From Acidobacteriota bacterium (GTDB lineage: Bacteria > Acidobacteriota > Thermoanaerobaculia > Gp7-AA8), in contig JAJXWV010000083.1 in NCBI GenBank assembly GCA_021781455.1, positions 62,001-126,000 of the forward strand: a stretch of 64,000 nucleotides of DNA, in the 5' to 3' direction. Each line of letters starts with the position of its first letter. The stretch's first letter is position 1. Shown one piece after another: positions 32,609 to 41,630 of the stretch. A program made the position numbers and the translations under genes. A model generated the notes under the pieces. It was not told where the DNA came from. It searched no databases and was given only the letters and a program-made list of their open reading frames with translations.

Positions 32609-35600
32609 GTGGACCTGTCGCGTCGATCATTCCTCAAAGCGACGACCGTGGGCGGAGCTGTCGCCTTGGGCTTCGATCTCTCCCGTGCCCGAGCCGAGGT
32701 GCGGGAATTCAAGATCTCCCGCACCACCGAGACCCGCAGCATCTGCCCGTACTGCGCCGTGTCGTGCGGCGTGATCGTCCATACGCTGGGTGACCGCTCC
32801 AAGAACGCCACGCCGGCGGTCGTGCACATCGAGGGCGATCCCGATCACCCGATCAGCCGCGGCAGCCTCTGTCCGAAAGGCATCACGCTCAAGGACGACA
32901 TCAACAATCCCGCCCGGCTGAAGTCTCCGAAGGTCCGCCGTCCCGGCTCCGACCATTGGGAAGAGATCAGCTGGGACGAGGCGATCTCCGGCATCGCGCG
33001 CCATCTGAAGGACACGCGCGACCGCACCTTCGTGGCGAAGAACGCGAAGGGCCAGGTCGTCAACCGCACACCAGGCATCGCCATGATCGGCGGCTGCACC
33101 GACACGAACGAGTTCAATTTCCTGCAGTGGAAGGCGATCTCGGCCTGGGGAGTGCCCTACAGGGACAGCCAGGCTAGGGTTTGACACGGCCCCACGGTGG
33201 CCAGTTTGGCCGCCACATTCGGTCGCGGTGCAATGACCAATGGCTGGGTCGACATCAAGAACGCCGACGTGATTCTGGCGATGGGCGGCAATCCCGCCGA
33301 GAACCATCCGGTCGGCTTCAAGTGGTTCATGGAAGCGCGGCGGACTCGCAATGCGAAGCTGGTCGTCGTCGATCCGCGCTTCACGCGGACCGCGTCGGTC
33401 GCTGACCTTTATGCGCGGGTGCGCTCCGGCTCCGACATCGCTTTCCTGCTGGGCATCATTCGCTACGCAATCAACACGGGCCGCTTCCACAGCGACTACG
33501 TCAAGCTCTTCACGAATGGGCCATACATCATCAGCGACAAGTTCTCTTTCAACGACGGGCTCTTCTCCGGATTCGACGGGACCAAGAACCAGTATGTGAA
33601 GGACAGCTGGGCGTACGAAGCGGATCCGAAGAGCAAGGCCTACGCACTCGACCAGACGATGCAGCATCCGCGCTGCGTGTTCCAGCTCCTGAAGAAGCAC
33701 GTCGATCGCTACACGCCGGAAGTCGTCGAGCAGATCTGCGGGACACCGAAGGAAACGTTCCTCAAAGTCGCCGAGATCGTCACCTCGACTGGAAACGCCG
33801 AGCGATGCGGCACGATCACCTACGCCCTCGGCTGGACGCAGCACTCCATCGGCGTGCAGATCATCCGCGCCGGCGCCATGCTGCAGCTCCTGCTCGGAAA
33901 CGTCGGGCGTCCCGGCGGCGGCGTGAACGCCTTCCGCGGTCACTCGAACATCCAGGGTGCTACCGATACCGGCGGCACGTTCGAGATTCTTCCGGGCTAC
34001 CTCAAGACTCCTACGGCAGACCTGCAGACGCTCGCTGACTACAACAAGGCCGGTCCTCCGACGACGCTCAACAACGTGCCGTGGGCGAGCATGAACTACT
34101 GGGTCAATTACCCGAAGTTCATGGCCTCGCTCCTCAAGTCCATCTACGGCAACGCTGCCACGAAGGAGAACGACTTCGGATACGCCTGGCTCCCGAAGGT
34201 CGATGGCAACTACTCCTGGATGTATATCTACGACGACATGTACCGCGGCAGCTCGATGCGCGCGGGCGGCAAGGAGGCGGCGCCGGAAGGCTTCCTCACC
34301 TTCGGCATGAACCCGGTGGGCCTCGGCCCGAACGTCAAGAAGATCATCGCCGCGCTGTCGAAGTTGAAGTGGATGGTGGTGGTCGAGAACGTGGAGATCG
34401 AGACCGCTCGATTCTGGGGCGCCCCGAAGGAGTATGGCGGCGCGCCTCCAGCGCAGATCCAGACCGAGGTCTATCTGCTGCCCGCTTCCGGCTTCGCGGA
34501 AAAGGATGGCACGTTCACCAACTCCGCGCGATGGCTGCAATGGAAGTGGAAGGCGCTCGATCCTCCGGGACAGGCGAAGACCGATCAGGAGATCCTGTCC
34601 CGCATCTTCCTCGCCGTTCAGAATCTCTATCGCAAGGAAGGCGGCGCGCTCCCGGAGCAGGTCCTGAACGTCTCCTGGGCCTACACCAATCCGGTGAACC
34701 CCGACCTCGGCGAGGTCCTCAAGGAGATGAACGGAAAGGCGCTCGTGGACCTGAAAGATCCCAAGGACCCGACCAAGGTCATCAAGGCAGCCGGGCAGCA
34801 GATCGACGGGTTCATCCAGCTCATGGACGACGGCAGCACGATGTGCGGCAACTGGCTGCACTCCGGCGTCTACACGGAAGCGGGCAACAACGCTCAACGA
34901 AGGAACAACGCCGATCCGACAGGGCTCGGCATGTTCCACAACTGGGGTTTCTCTTGGCCTGCCAATCGCCGGATCATGTACAACCGCGCATCCGCGGACG
35001 CGCAGGGAAAACCGTGGGATCCGACGCGCATCGGCATTCAATGGAACGGGCAGAAGTGGGTCGGCGACGTGCCGGACATGAAGCCCGACGCTCCTCCCGG
35101 GACCTACGGCGCCTTTATCATGCTGCCCGAAGGAGTCGGGCGCCTGTTCGCCGGCGTCCTTGCCGACGGGCCCTTCCCCGAGCACTACGAGCCGGTCGAG
35201 GCTCCGATCACGAATCCGCTGCACCCGAAGGTGACATCCAATCCGGTGGCGCTGAAGTTCGCCTCGGACAAGGACTCCATCGGCAAGGTCGACGAGTTTC
35301 CGATCATCTGCACGACCTACCGCCTGACCGAGATGTACCACTACTGGACCAAGCATCAGCAGGGCGGCGTGCTGAACGAGTTGCAGCCGGGCTTCTTCGT
35401 GGAGATCCCGGAACAGCTCGCAGCCGAGAAGGGAATTGCGAACGGCTCGCAGGTGCGCGTTACGTCGGCACGCGGCTCGATCGAGGGCGTGGCCATGGTC
35501 ACGCAGCGCCTCCAGCCGATGAAGATCGACGGAAAACAGCTGTGGCAGATCGGCTTCCCCCTGCACTGGGGTTTTGCCGCCGCCAAGGGACACACCGGCC

Positions 35601-35692
35601 CTCTGGCGAATTTCCTGACCGCTTCGGTGGGCGACCCGAACACCTGGACGCCGGAGTACAAGGCCTTCCTGGTGAAGCTGGAAAAGGCTTGA
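32609..35692 (+). CDS. fdnG: formate dehydrogenase alpha subunit, selenocysteine-containing (Sec at in-frame TGA 33182-33184), Tat signal
   Basis: GTG start with SD GGAGG; RRSFLK Tat motif; Fe-S site CPYCAVSCG; SQARV-U-HGPTVASLAATFGRGAMTN matches the FdnG/FdhF-type Sec context; the frame continues through the TGA to 35692. Confidence 0.95.
33182..33227 (+). promoter_or_regulatory. putative bacterial SECIS element
   Basis: UGACACGGCCCCACGGUGGCCAGUUUGGCCGCCACAUUCGGUCG; 7-bp stem GGUGGCC/GGCCGCC with loop AGUUU containing GU. Confidence 0.8.
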
Positions 35693-35703
35693 GGAGGTAG
35701 ATC

Positions 35704-36582
35704 ATGGCGCAAACGCTCGAGATCAAACGCTCCTCCGCCTCCATGTGGGGCAGCCACACCGGAATTCGCACCTCGCCGACGGTCGCGAAGTACATCGACA
35801 CCACCACCTGCATTGGTTGCAAGGCCTGCGAGGCAGCCTGTCAGGAATGGAACGACCTGCGCCGCGTGCCACACCAGCAGATCGGTACCTATCAAACGCT
35901 GCCGGAGCTGCACGCCGATTTCTGGAACCTGATCCGATTCAAGGAGCAGGAAGTCAACGGCGATTTCAACTGGCTGATGCGCAAGGACCAGTGCATGCAC
36001 TGCGCGGATCCGGGCTGCCTGGCGGCGTGTCCGGCTCCCGGCGCGATCGTGCAGTACGAGAACGGCATCGTCGACGTCAACCAGGACAAGTGCATCGGCT
36101 GCGGCTACTGCGCCACCGGTTGCCCGTTCGACGTGCCGAAGTTCCACGCCAAGGGCGGCAAGATGGCGAAGTGCACGCTGTGTGTCGACCGCGTGGAAGT
36201 GGGATTGGAGCCGGCGTGCATCAAAGCCTGCCCGACGGGTTGCCTGAACTTCGGAACGAAGGAAGACATGGTGGCCCTCGGCAACACGCGCGTGAAGGCG
36301 CTGCAGGCGAACGGGTTCAAGGATGCCGTGCTCTATGACCCGCAGGGTGTGGGTGGCACGAGCGTGGTGACCGTCCTCAAATACGACAAACCGGAGTGGT
36401 ACAAGCTGCCGGCCGACCCGCATGTAGGACTGCTGGTGCGAGCCTGGAAGAACGTGCTGCGGCCGCTCGGCGTCGTTGCCGCGGCCGCCGCGGTCATCGG
36501 TACGTTCGCACACTTCGCGACGTACGGGCCGAAGGTGCCGCCGGAGGATCGCGACGACGCGAGCTCCGGGAGTGGACGCTGA
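35704..36582 (+). CDS. fdnH: formate dehydrogenase beta subunit (4Fe-4S ferredoxin type, C-terminal TM)
   Basis: CIGCKACEAACQEW, CMHCADPGCLAACP, CIGCGYCATGCPF, CTLCVDR. Confidence 0.95.
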   Translation: MAQTLEIKRSSASMWGSHTGIRTSPTVAKYIDTTTCIGCKACEAACQEWNDLRRVPHQQIGTYQTLPELHADFWNLIRFKEQEVNGDFNWLMRKDQCMHCADPGCLAACPAPGAIVQYENGIVDVNQDKCIGCGYCATGCPFDVPKFHAKGGKMAKCTLCVDRVEVGLEPACIKACPTGCLNFGTKEDMVALGNTRVKALQANGFKDAVLYDPQGVGGTSVVTVLKYDKPEWYKLPADPHVGLLVRAWKNVLRPLGVVAAAAAVIGTFAHFATYGPKVPPEDRDDASSGSGR

Positions 36583-36592
36583 GGAGGAAACG

Positions 36593-37291
36593 ATGAGCAC
36601 TACCATGCCGGTTGAGCCCCTCAATCCTGCGGTTCTCGCGGCCCGCCACAACGAAGACATCCTCGTCGGCGACGAGCTCGTGCGGCACAGCCGCGTTTCC
36701 AGGCTCCTTCACTGGGCGGTAGCGATCAGCTTCTTCGTCGGCCTCTTCACGGGGCTGCCGATCTGGACGCCACTGTTCGGATGGATGGCCTATCTGTTCG
36801 GCGGCCTGGAAGTCTGCCGCTGGCTCCATCCGTGGGCCGGAGTGGCCTTCGCCTTGTTCTCTGTCTGGATGTTCTTCTACTGGCTCGGGGACATGCGCAT
36901 GTTGCCGGGAGAGACACGCGAGTGGTTCGGCCCCAAGCTGTGGACCTACATGAAGTACGAAGACGAGCCCGACGCGGGGAAATACAACGGCGGACAGAAG
37001 CTCTTCTTCTATGCCGTTTCGCTGGGCATGCTGGGACTTCTTCTCACCGGGCTGGTGATGTGGTTCCCGCTGCTGTTCCCGCGCTGGCTGCGTGGCCTGT
37101 CGATCGTGCTGCACGATTTCACCTTCATCTGCTTCATGGTCGGGATCGTGATGCACATCTACCTCGGCACAACGGCGGAGCCGGGAACATTCCGCTCGAT
37201 GACGCAGGGCACGGTCACCAAGCCCTGGGCGCGCCTGCACCATCCCGGCTGGCTGCGCACGGTCACGGAGAACAAGGACCGACGGGCGTAG
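36593..37291 (+). CDS. fdnI: formate dehydrogenase gamma subunit (cytochrome b)
   Basis: RVSRLLHWAVAISFFVGLFTGLP; LHDFTFICFMVGIVMHIYLG haem-ligand region; third in the operon. Confidence 0.92.
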   Translation: MSTTMPVEPLNPAVLAARHNEDILVGDELVRHSRVSRLLHWAVAISFFVGLFTGLPIWTPLFGWMAYLFGGLEVCRWLHPWAGVAFALFSVWMFFYWLGDMRMLPGETREWFGPKLWTYMKYEDEPDAGKYNGGQKLFFYAVSLGMLGLLLTGLVMWFPLLFPRWLRGLSIVLHDFTFICFMVGIVMHIYLGTTAEPGTFRSMTQGTVTKPWARLHHPGWLRTVTENKDRRA

Positions 37292-37321
37292 CCGCTCCAC
37301 CTTCTCGACATGCGAATCGTG

Positions 37322-37381
37322 GCCCTTCTCCCCGCGGCAGCGGGGAGAAGGTGGCCGCAGGCCGGATGAGGGGTCGTGGAT
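37322..37381. repeat. palindromic dispersed-type repeat CCTTCTCCCCGCGGCAGCGGGGAGAAGGTGGCCGCAGGCCGGATGAGGGG
   Basis: Two consecutive stems (cttctccccgc/gcggggagaag; ggccgcaggcc). Confidence 0.85.
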
Positions 37382-37396
37382 CCGAGGCATGCTTCG

Positions 37397-37843
37397 ATGA
37401 TGCAGCTCCATTCCATTGAATCCCTCGCCTCCGGACAGCGCGCACTGCGCAGCCGGTTCGATGATTTCCGGCAGGCTCTCCGCAACAGGAACAAGACCGC
37501 ACTCGAGATCGCGCTTTTCGATTTCGAGCAACAACTGCGGCGGTGGACGGAGGCGGAGGAAGCATCGCTGGTCCCGGCGGTCGAGCGCGCGGGTGTGCCC
37601 GGACGTGATCCGCGGCGCGAGCTGCGGCTCGAGTTCGTGCAGTTGCGCGAGCTGGCCGGCTTCATCGTCAAACAGGTTGCGTCGGATGTCCCGGCGCGGG
37701 ACCTCACCGGCTACATCGAGAACCTCGATCGCCGTCTGCACGCGCACGAAGATGGACTCCGAACCGTGTACTACCCGGCCGCTTCGACGAGCCTGACCAC
37801 CGATGAATGGAGCGCGCTGCTGGCGGCGCGGCCCGAGCCGTGA
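37397..37843 (+). CDS. hemerythrin-like helical bundle protein (ligands partly absent)
   Basis: FEQQLRRWTEAEEASLVPAVE and LDRRLHAHEDGLRTVYYP resemble hemerythrin helices. Confidence 0.6.
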   Translation: MMQLHSIESLASGQRALRSRFDDFRQALRNRNKTALEIALFDFEQQLRRWTEAEEASLVPAVERAGVPGRDPRRELRLEFVQLRELAGFIVKQVASDVPARDLTGYIENLDRRLHAHEDGLRTVYYPAASTSLTTDEWSALLAARPEP

Positions 37844-37869
37844 GGCCGGTTCGCTGTTAAGCTCTTGTC

Positions 37870-38682
37870 ATGAGCACGTCCGTCTCTGCCAAATCGCCTG
37901 CCGGCGAATTCGAGCGCCGGTCCAAACGCGCCGAGCAGCTATCGGCGGATGCGCCGGTCACGCGCGAGCCCCTCGTGTTCGCGGCAGCGCTGTGCCGCGA
38001 ACAGAGCACGGTAGCGCTGTCGATCGAAGAAGCCCACCTGTCGCGACCGCTCACCGGCCGGCTTGTCGAGGACATCGGACGGGTTCTTCCGCTGCTCTCG
38101 CCGGTCGTTCGCCTCGCCGCGGAGCACGGTCCGCCGGAACTGGCGGAGCACGCTCGAAATCGTGTCGGCGAAGATCCGTCGGTCGCGTCGAGCCGTCTCT
38201 CGAGTCTCTGGAGCGGTGAAGCAAGTGCGCGCGAGGATTACCTCTCCCGGGCCATGCTCCGGCCGTATGCCGAAGTGCTCCGCGCTTACGGAGTGAGTCC
38301 GGATCGGCTTCATCGTCAGGGATACTGCCCGTTCTGCGGCGGTGCCCCGGCGGTCAGCGCGCGCAAGGAGATGCCCGATTCGAATGCGGCAGCGCGCATT
38401 CTGCAGTGCGGCCTGTGCGGTTGCGACTGGAATGCAGTGCGCGCAATCTGTCCGGCGTGTGCGGAAGGTGATCCGCAGAAACTGCCGATCTTCACGAGCG
38501 ACGCGTATCCATCCATGCGCATCGAAGCGTGCGAGACGTGCCGTCGGTACGTGAAATCCGTCGATCTGACAGCCGACGCGCGGATGATTCCCGAGATCGA
38601 CGAGTTGCTCGCGCTCTCGATGGACCTCTGGGCGATCGAGGAAGGCTTCACGCGGATCGAGCCGGGCCTGGCAGGGTTGTGA
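37870..38682 (+). CDS. fdhE: formate dehydrogenase accessory protein FdhE
   Basis: Cys motifs CPFCGG, CGLCG, CPAC, CETC; in the fdh locus. Confidence 0.88.
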   Translation: MSTSVSAKSPAGEFERRSKRAEQLSADAPVTREPLVFAAALCREQSTVALSIEEAHLSRPLTGRLVEDIGRVLPLLSPVVRLAAEHGPPELAEHARNRVGEDPSVASSRLSSLWSGEASAREDYLSRAMLRPYAEVLRAYGVSPDRLHRQGYCPFCGGAPAVSARKEMPDSNAAARILQCGLCGCDWNAVRAICPACAEGDPQKLPIFTSDAYPSMRIEACETCRRYVKSVDLTADARMIPEIDELLALSMDLWAIEEGFTRIEPGLAGL

Positions 38683-38685
38683 AGC

Positions 38686-38767
38686 GAAATTGAAAATTGA
38701 GAATTGAAAATTGGAAATTGAGAATCAGACCGTGATGCTCGTTTTCAATTTTCAATTTTCAATTCTT
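38686..38767. repeat. inverted tandem repeat, AAAATTG(A/G) units, between convergent fdhE and fdhD
   Basis: gaaattgaaaattgagaattgaaaattggaaattgagaat ... ttttcaattttcaattttcaattctt. Confidence 0.93.
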
Positions 38768-39578
38768 ACCCCACCTCTCCCGCATAAACATTGAACCGTC
38801 CGTCGCGGACGAAGCCGAGCAGCGTCAGGCCGAACTCGCGGGCGAGATCGACGGCCAGCGATGACGGCGCGCCGACCGCCGCCAGCAGTGGGATTCCGGC
38901 CACGATCGCCTTCTGCACGAGCTCGAAGCTGGCACGGCTGCTGACCATGAGAATCGAATGCGACAGCGGCGTGGCATGCTCGAGAAACAGCGAGCCGATC
39001 ACCTTGTCGACCGCGTTGTGACGCCCGACGTCCTCGCGCAGCCGGCGCATCGTCCCTTCTTCGTCGAACAGCGCCGCGCCGTGCAGCCCCCCGGTGGCCA
39101 GGAAGCCGCTCTGGCCATCGCGTAAGGCCACCGGCAGACGATGAATGAGATCGCCGGCCGGAGGTTTGCCGCGCGGCAGTTTGTTCGCCGCAACGCGCAG
39201 GGCGTCGATGGAAGTCTTCCCGCAGACGCCGCAGCTCGAAGTCGTGTAGAAGTGGCGGTCGAGCTTCGCGGAGTCGATCTTCGCCCCTTCGCTCAGCGCA
39301 ACGCGCACGATGTTCGGCGAGCCCCAGTGCCGCACCGATTCGATGTCGTCGGCGGACCGGATCAGCCCTTCGGTGAAGAGGAATCCCGCGGCGAGGTCGT
39401 AGTCGTCGCCGGGAGTGCGCATCGTGACCGAGATCGCCTTTTCGCGCTGCTCGCCATCGGAACGCCATCCGGCGCGAATCTCCAGCGGCTCTTCGACCAC
39501 CAGCACGTCGTCTCCGCGCGTCGTGGACGCTCCGCTGACGCGCGTCACCGCGACCCTGGCGATTCGCTCTTCCGGCAT
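38766..39578 (-). CDS. fdhD: formate dehydrogenase accessory sulfurtransferase FdhD
   Basis: SSCGVCGK motif, GGLHGAALFDEEG, EDVGRHNAVDKVIG. Confidence 0.95.
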   Translation of the reverse strand: MPEERIARVAVTRVSGASTTRGDDVLVVEEPLEIRAGWRSDGEQREKAISVTMRTPGDDYDLAAGFLFTEGLIRSADDIESVRHWGSPNIVRVALSEGAKIDSAKLDRHFYTTSSCGVCGKTSIDALRVAANKLPRGKPPAGDLIHRLPVALRDGQSGFLATGGLHGAALFDEEGTMRRLREDVGRHNAVDKVIGSLFLEHATPLSHSILMVSSRASFELVQKAIVAGIPLLAAVGAPSSLAVDLAREFGLTLLGFVRDGRFNVYAGEVG

Positions 39579-39607
39579 GCAGCGATTGTACGAGGTCGCA
39601 GGTCGCT

Positions 39608-39681
39608 GGGTCTTGGGTGTCGGGTGTCGGGATCTGGTCGACACACGCAGCCGACACCCGACACCTGACACCCGACACCCC
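39608..39681. repeat. inverted tandem repeat, GGGTGTC units, in the divergent fdhD / acyl-CoA synthetase intergenic region
   Basis: gggtcttgggtgtcgggtgtcggg ... ccgacacccgacacctgacacccgacacccc. Confidence 0.93.
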
Positions 39682-39772
39682 GAATCACACTCAAACGTGA
39701 GTGTCGCGCGCGGCAGCTTCGCCGGCCCCGGTAGATCGTATATTCGCTTCTGCGATTGCGATCGGAGCTGAC

Positions 39773-41509
39773 ATGAACACTCCCTGGCTCGACCACTACG
39801 ACAGCGGGATTCCGCACACGATCGGCACCTACCCGGACAAGACGCTCGTCGAGTTTCTGGCGCAGCACGCCGCCGCTCGTCCGGAATCGGCAGCGATCGC
39901 ATTCAAAGGGCGTCATCTGACCTTCCGCGAGCTCGATGCCGAAAGCGATGCTCTCGCCGCGGCCTTCACAGCACTCGGCATCAAGTCAGGGGACCGCGTC
40001 GCGCTTCTGCTGCCGAATTGTCCTCAGTTCCTGATCGCGGAATTTGCCGCCTGGAAAATCGGGGCGATCGCGGCGCCGCAGAATCCGCTCTACACCGAGC
40101 GTGAGCTCGAGGAAACGCTGGGCACGACCAGGCCGGAGACCATCGTCGTTCTCACGCCGTTCTACGAGCGCGTGAAGGCGTGCCAGAGCGCGACCTCGAT
40201 CAAGCGCGTCATCGCCACGAACATCAAGGAGTACCTGCCGTCGCATCTGAAGATCGCGTTCACACTGCTGAAGGAAAAGAAAGACGGCCACCGCATCACG
40301 CTGCAGAAAGGCGACCTCTGGCTGCAGGGACTGATCCGCTCCGGTGCGGCCTCTCCGAAGCGGCCCTCTCTGGCGAAGCCGGACGAGGCGGCGGTCGTCC
40401 TGATGAGCGGCGGCACGACCGGGACGGCCAAGGCAGTCATCAGTACGCACCGCGGCCTGGTCATGGCCGGAACGCAGCTGTCCACCTGGTTGGGCGAGCC
40501 GCTGGCGGCGCGACACCCGTCGATCATGCTTCCGCTTCCGCTGTTCCACACGTACGGCTGCGCCGGGGCGCAGAGCATGACCATCATCAACGGCATTCCG
40601 CTCGTGCTCGTCCCGAATCCGCGCGACATCGGCGACGTGCTCCAGACGATCCATCATGAAAAGCCCGCGCTCTTCTGCTCGGTTCCGACGCTGTTCTCCG
40701 CGATCCTGGAGCATCCCTCCGTACAGCGGGGCAAGATCGACTTCTCGTCGGTGGCGGGCTGCTTCTCGGGCGCGGCTCCCCTGATGGCGGAGACGAAGAA
40801 GCGTTTCGAGCGGCTGACCGGCGGGCGCATCGTCGAGGGCTATTCACTGACCGAAGCCACGATGGCCTGCTGCGTGAACCCGTTCGCCGGCACGAACAAG
40901 ATCGGCTCCGTAGGGCTGCCGCTGCCCGACATCAGCGTGAAGATCGTCGACGCGGACGAGCCCGATCACGAAATCGGCACGGGACTGGTGGGAGAGATCA
41001 TCCTCTCGGCGCCTCAGCTCATGCCCGGCTTCTGGAACGACCCCGCGGAGACCGCCAACGCCCTGCGCCTCAGGTCCGACGGCTCGCTCTGGCTGCACAC
41101 GGGCGACCTCGGCTACCTCGACGATGAGGGATACCTCTTCATCGTCGACCGCAAGAAGGACCTCATCAAGACCAGCGGGTTTCAGGTGTGGCCGCGGGAG
41201 ATCGAGGAGGTGCTCGCCTCGCATCCCTCCGTCGCCGAGGTGGGCGTTGCCGGTGTGCCGGACGAGCGCCGGGGAGAAGTGGTGCGCGCCTGGGTGGTGC
41301 TGCGCTCCGATGCGCCTGCCGTCGACCAGGCGCACCTTCGCGCGTACTGCAAGGAGCGGCTCGCTCCGTACAAAGTGCCGGCGCAGGTCGAATTCCGCAG
41401 CGAGCTGCCGAAGACGATGATCGGGAAAGTCCTCCGCCGGAAGCTCGTGGCCGAGGCGAAGGCGATGGCGGGCACGGCGTCGGTCGAGCGAGAGCCATCG
41501 GTCGTGTAA
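39773..41509 (+). CDS. AMP-dependent synthetase/ligase (long-chain acyl-CoA synthetase-like)
   Basis: VLMSGGTTGTAKAVISTHRGLV; EGYSLTEA; GDLGYLDDEGYLFIVDRKKDLIKTSGFQVWP. Confidence 0.92.
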   Translation: MNTPWLDHYDSGIPHTIGTYPDKTLVEFLAQHAAARPESAAIAFKGRHLTFRELDAESDALAAAFTALGIKSGDRVALLLPNCPQFLIAEFAAWKIGAIAAPQNPLYTERELEETLGTTRPETIVVLTPFYERVKACQSATSIKRVIATNIKEYLPSHLKIAFTLLKEKKDGHRITLQKGDLWLQGLIRSGAASPKRPSLAKPDEAAVVLMSGGTTGTAKAVISTHRGLVMAGTQLSTWLGEPLAARHPSIMLPLPLFHTYGCAGAQSMTIINGIPLVLVPNPRDIGDVLQTIHHEKPALFCSVPTLFSAILEHPSVQRGKIDFSSVAGCFSGAAPLMAETKKRFERLTGGRIVEGYSLTEATMACCVNPFAGTNKIGSVGLPLPDISVKIVDADEPDHEIGTGLVGEIILSAPQLMPGFWNDPAETANALRLRSDGSLWLHTGDLGYLDDEGYLFIVDRKKDLIKTSGFQVWPREIEEVLASHPSVAEVGVAGVPDERRGEVVRAWVVLRSDAPAVDQAHLRAYCKERLAPYKVPAQVEFRSELPKTMIGKVLRRKLVAEAKAMAGTASVEREPSVV

Positions 41510-41630
41510 CCGGTTGTGCGGTTGCGCGGTTCCGCGGTGTAAGACGCCGGGCTGCTGGTCATCTCCACAGGGAATCGAGCCCTTTTGGGTGACGTACACC
41601 GCGGAACCCCGCCGCAACCGCGCAACCGCT
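41510..41630. repeat. inverted tandem repeat, GCGGTTGC units, spanning the convergent intergenic region stop to stop
   Basis: ccggttgtgcggttgcgcggttccgcggtgta ... tacaccgcggaaccccgccgcaaccgcgcaaccgc. Confidence 0.93.

Noticed and set aside
33182-33184. In-frame TGA as a pseudogene or sequencing error in fdnG
   Set aside because: The exact Sec context (V-U-HGPTVA), same frame on both sides, and a SECIS-like hairpin support selenocysteine.
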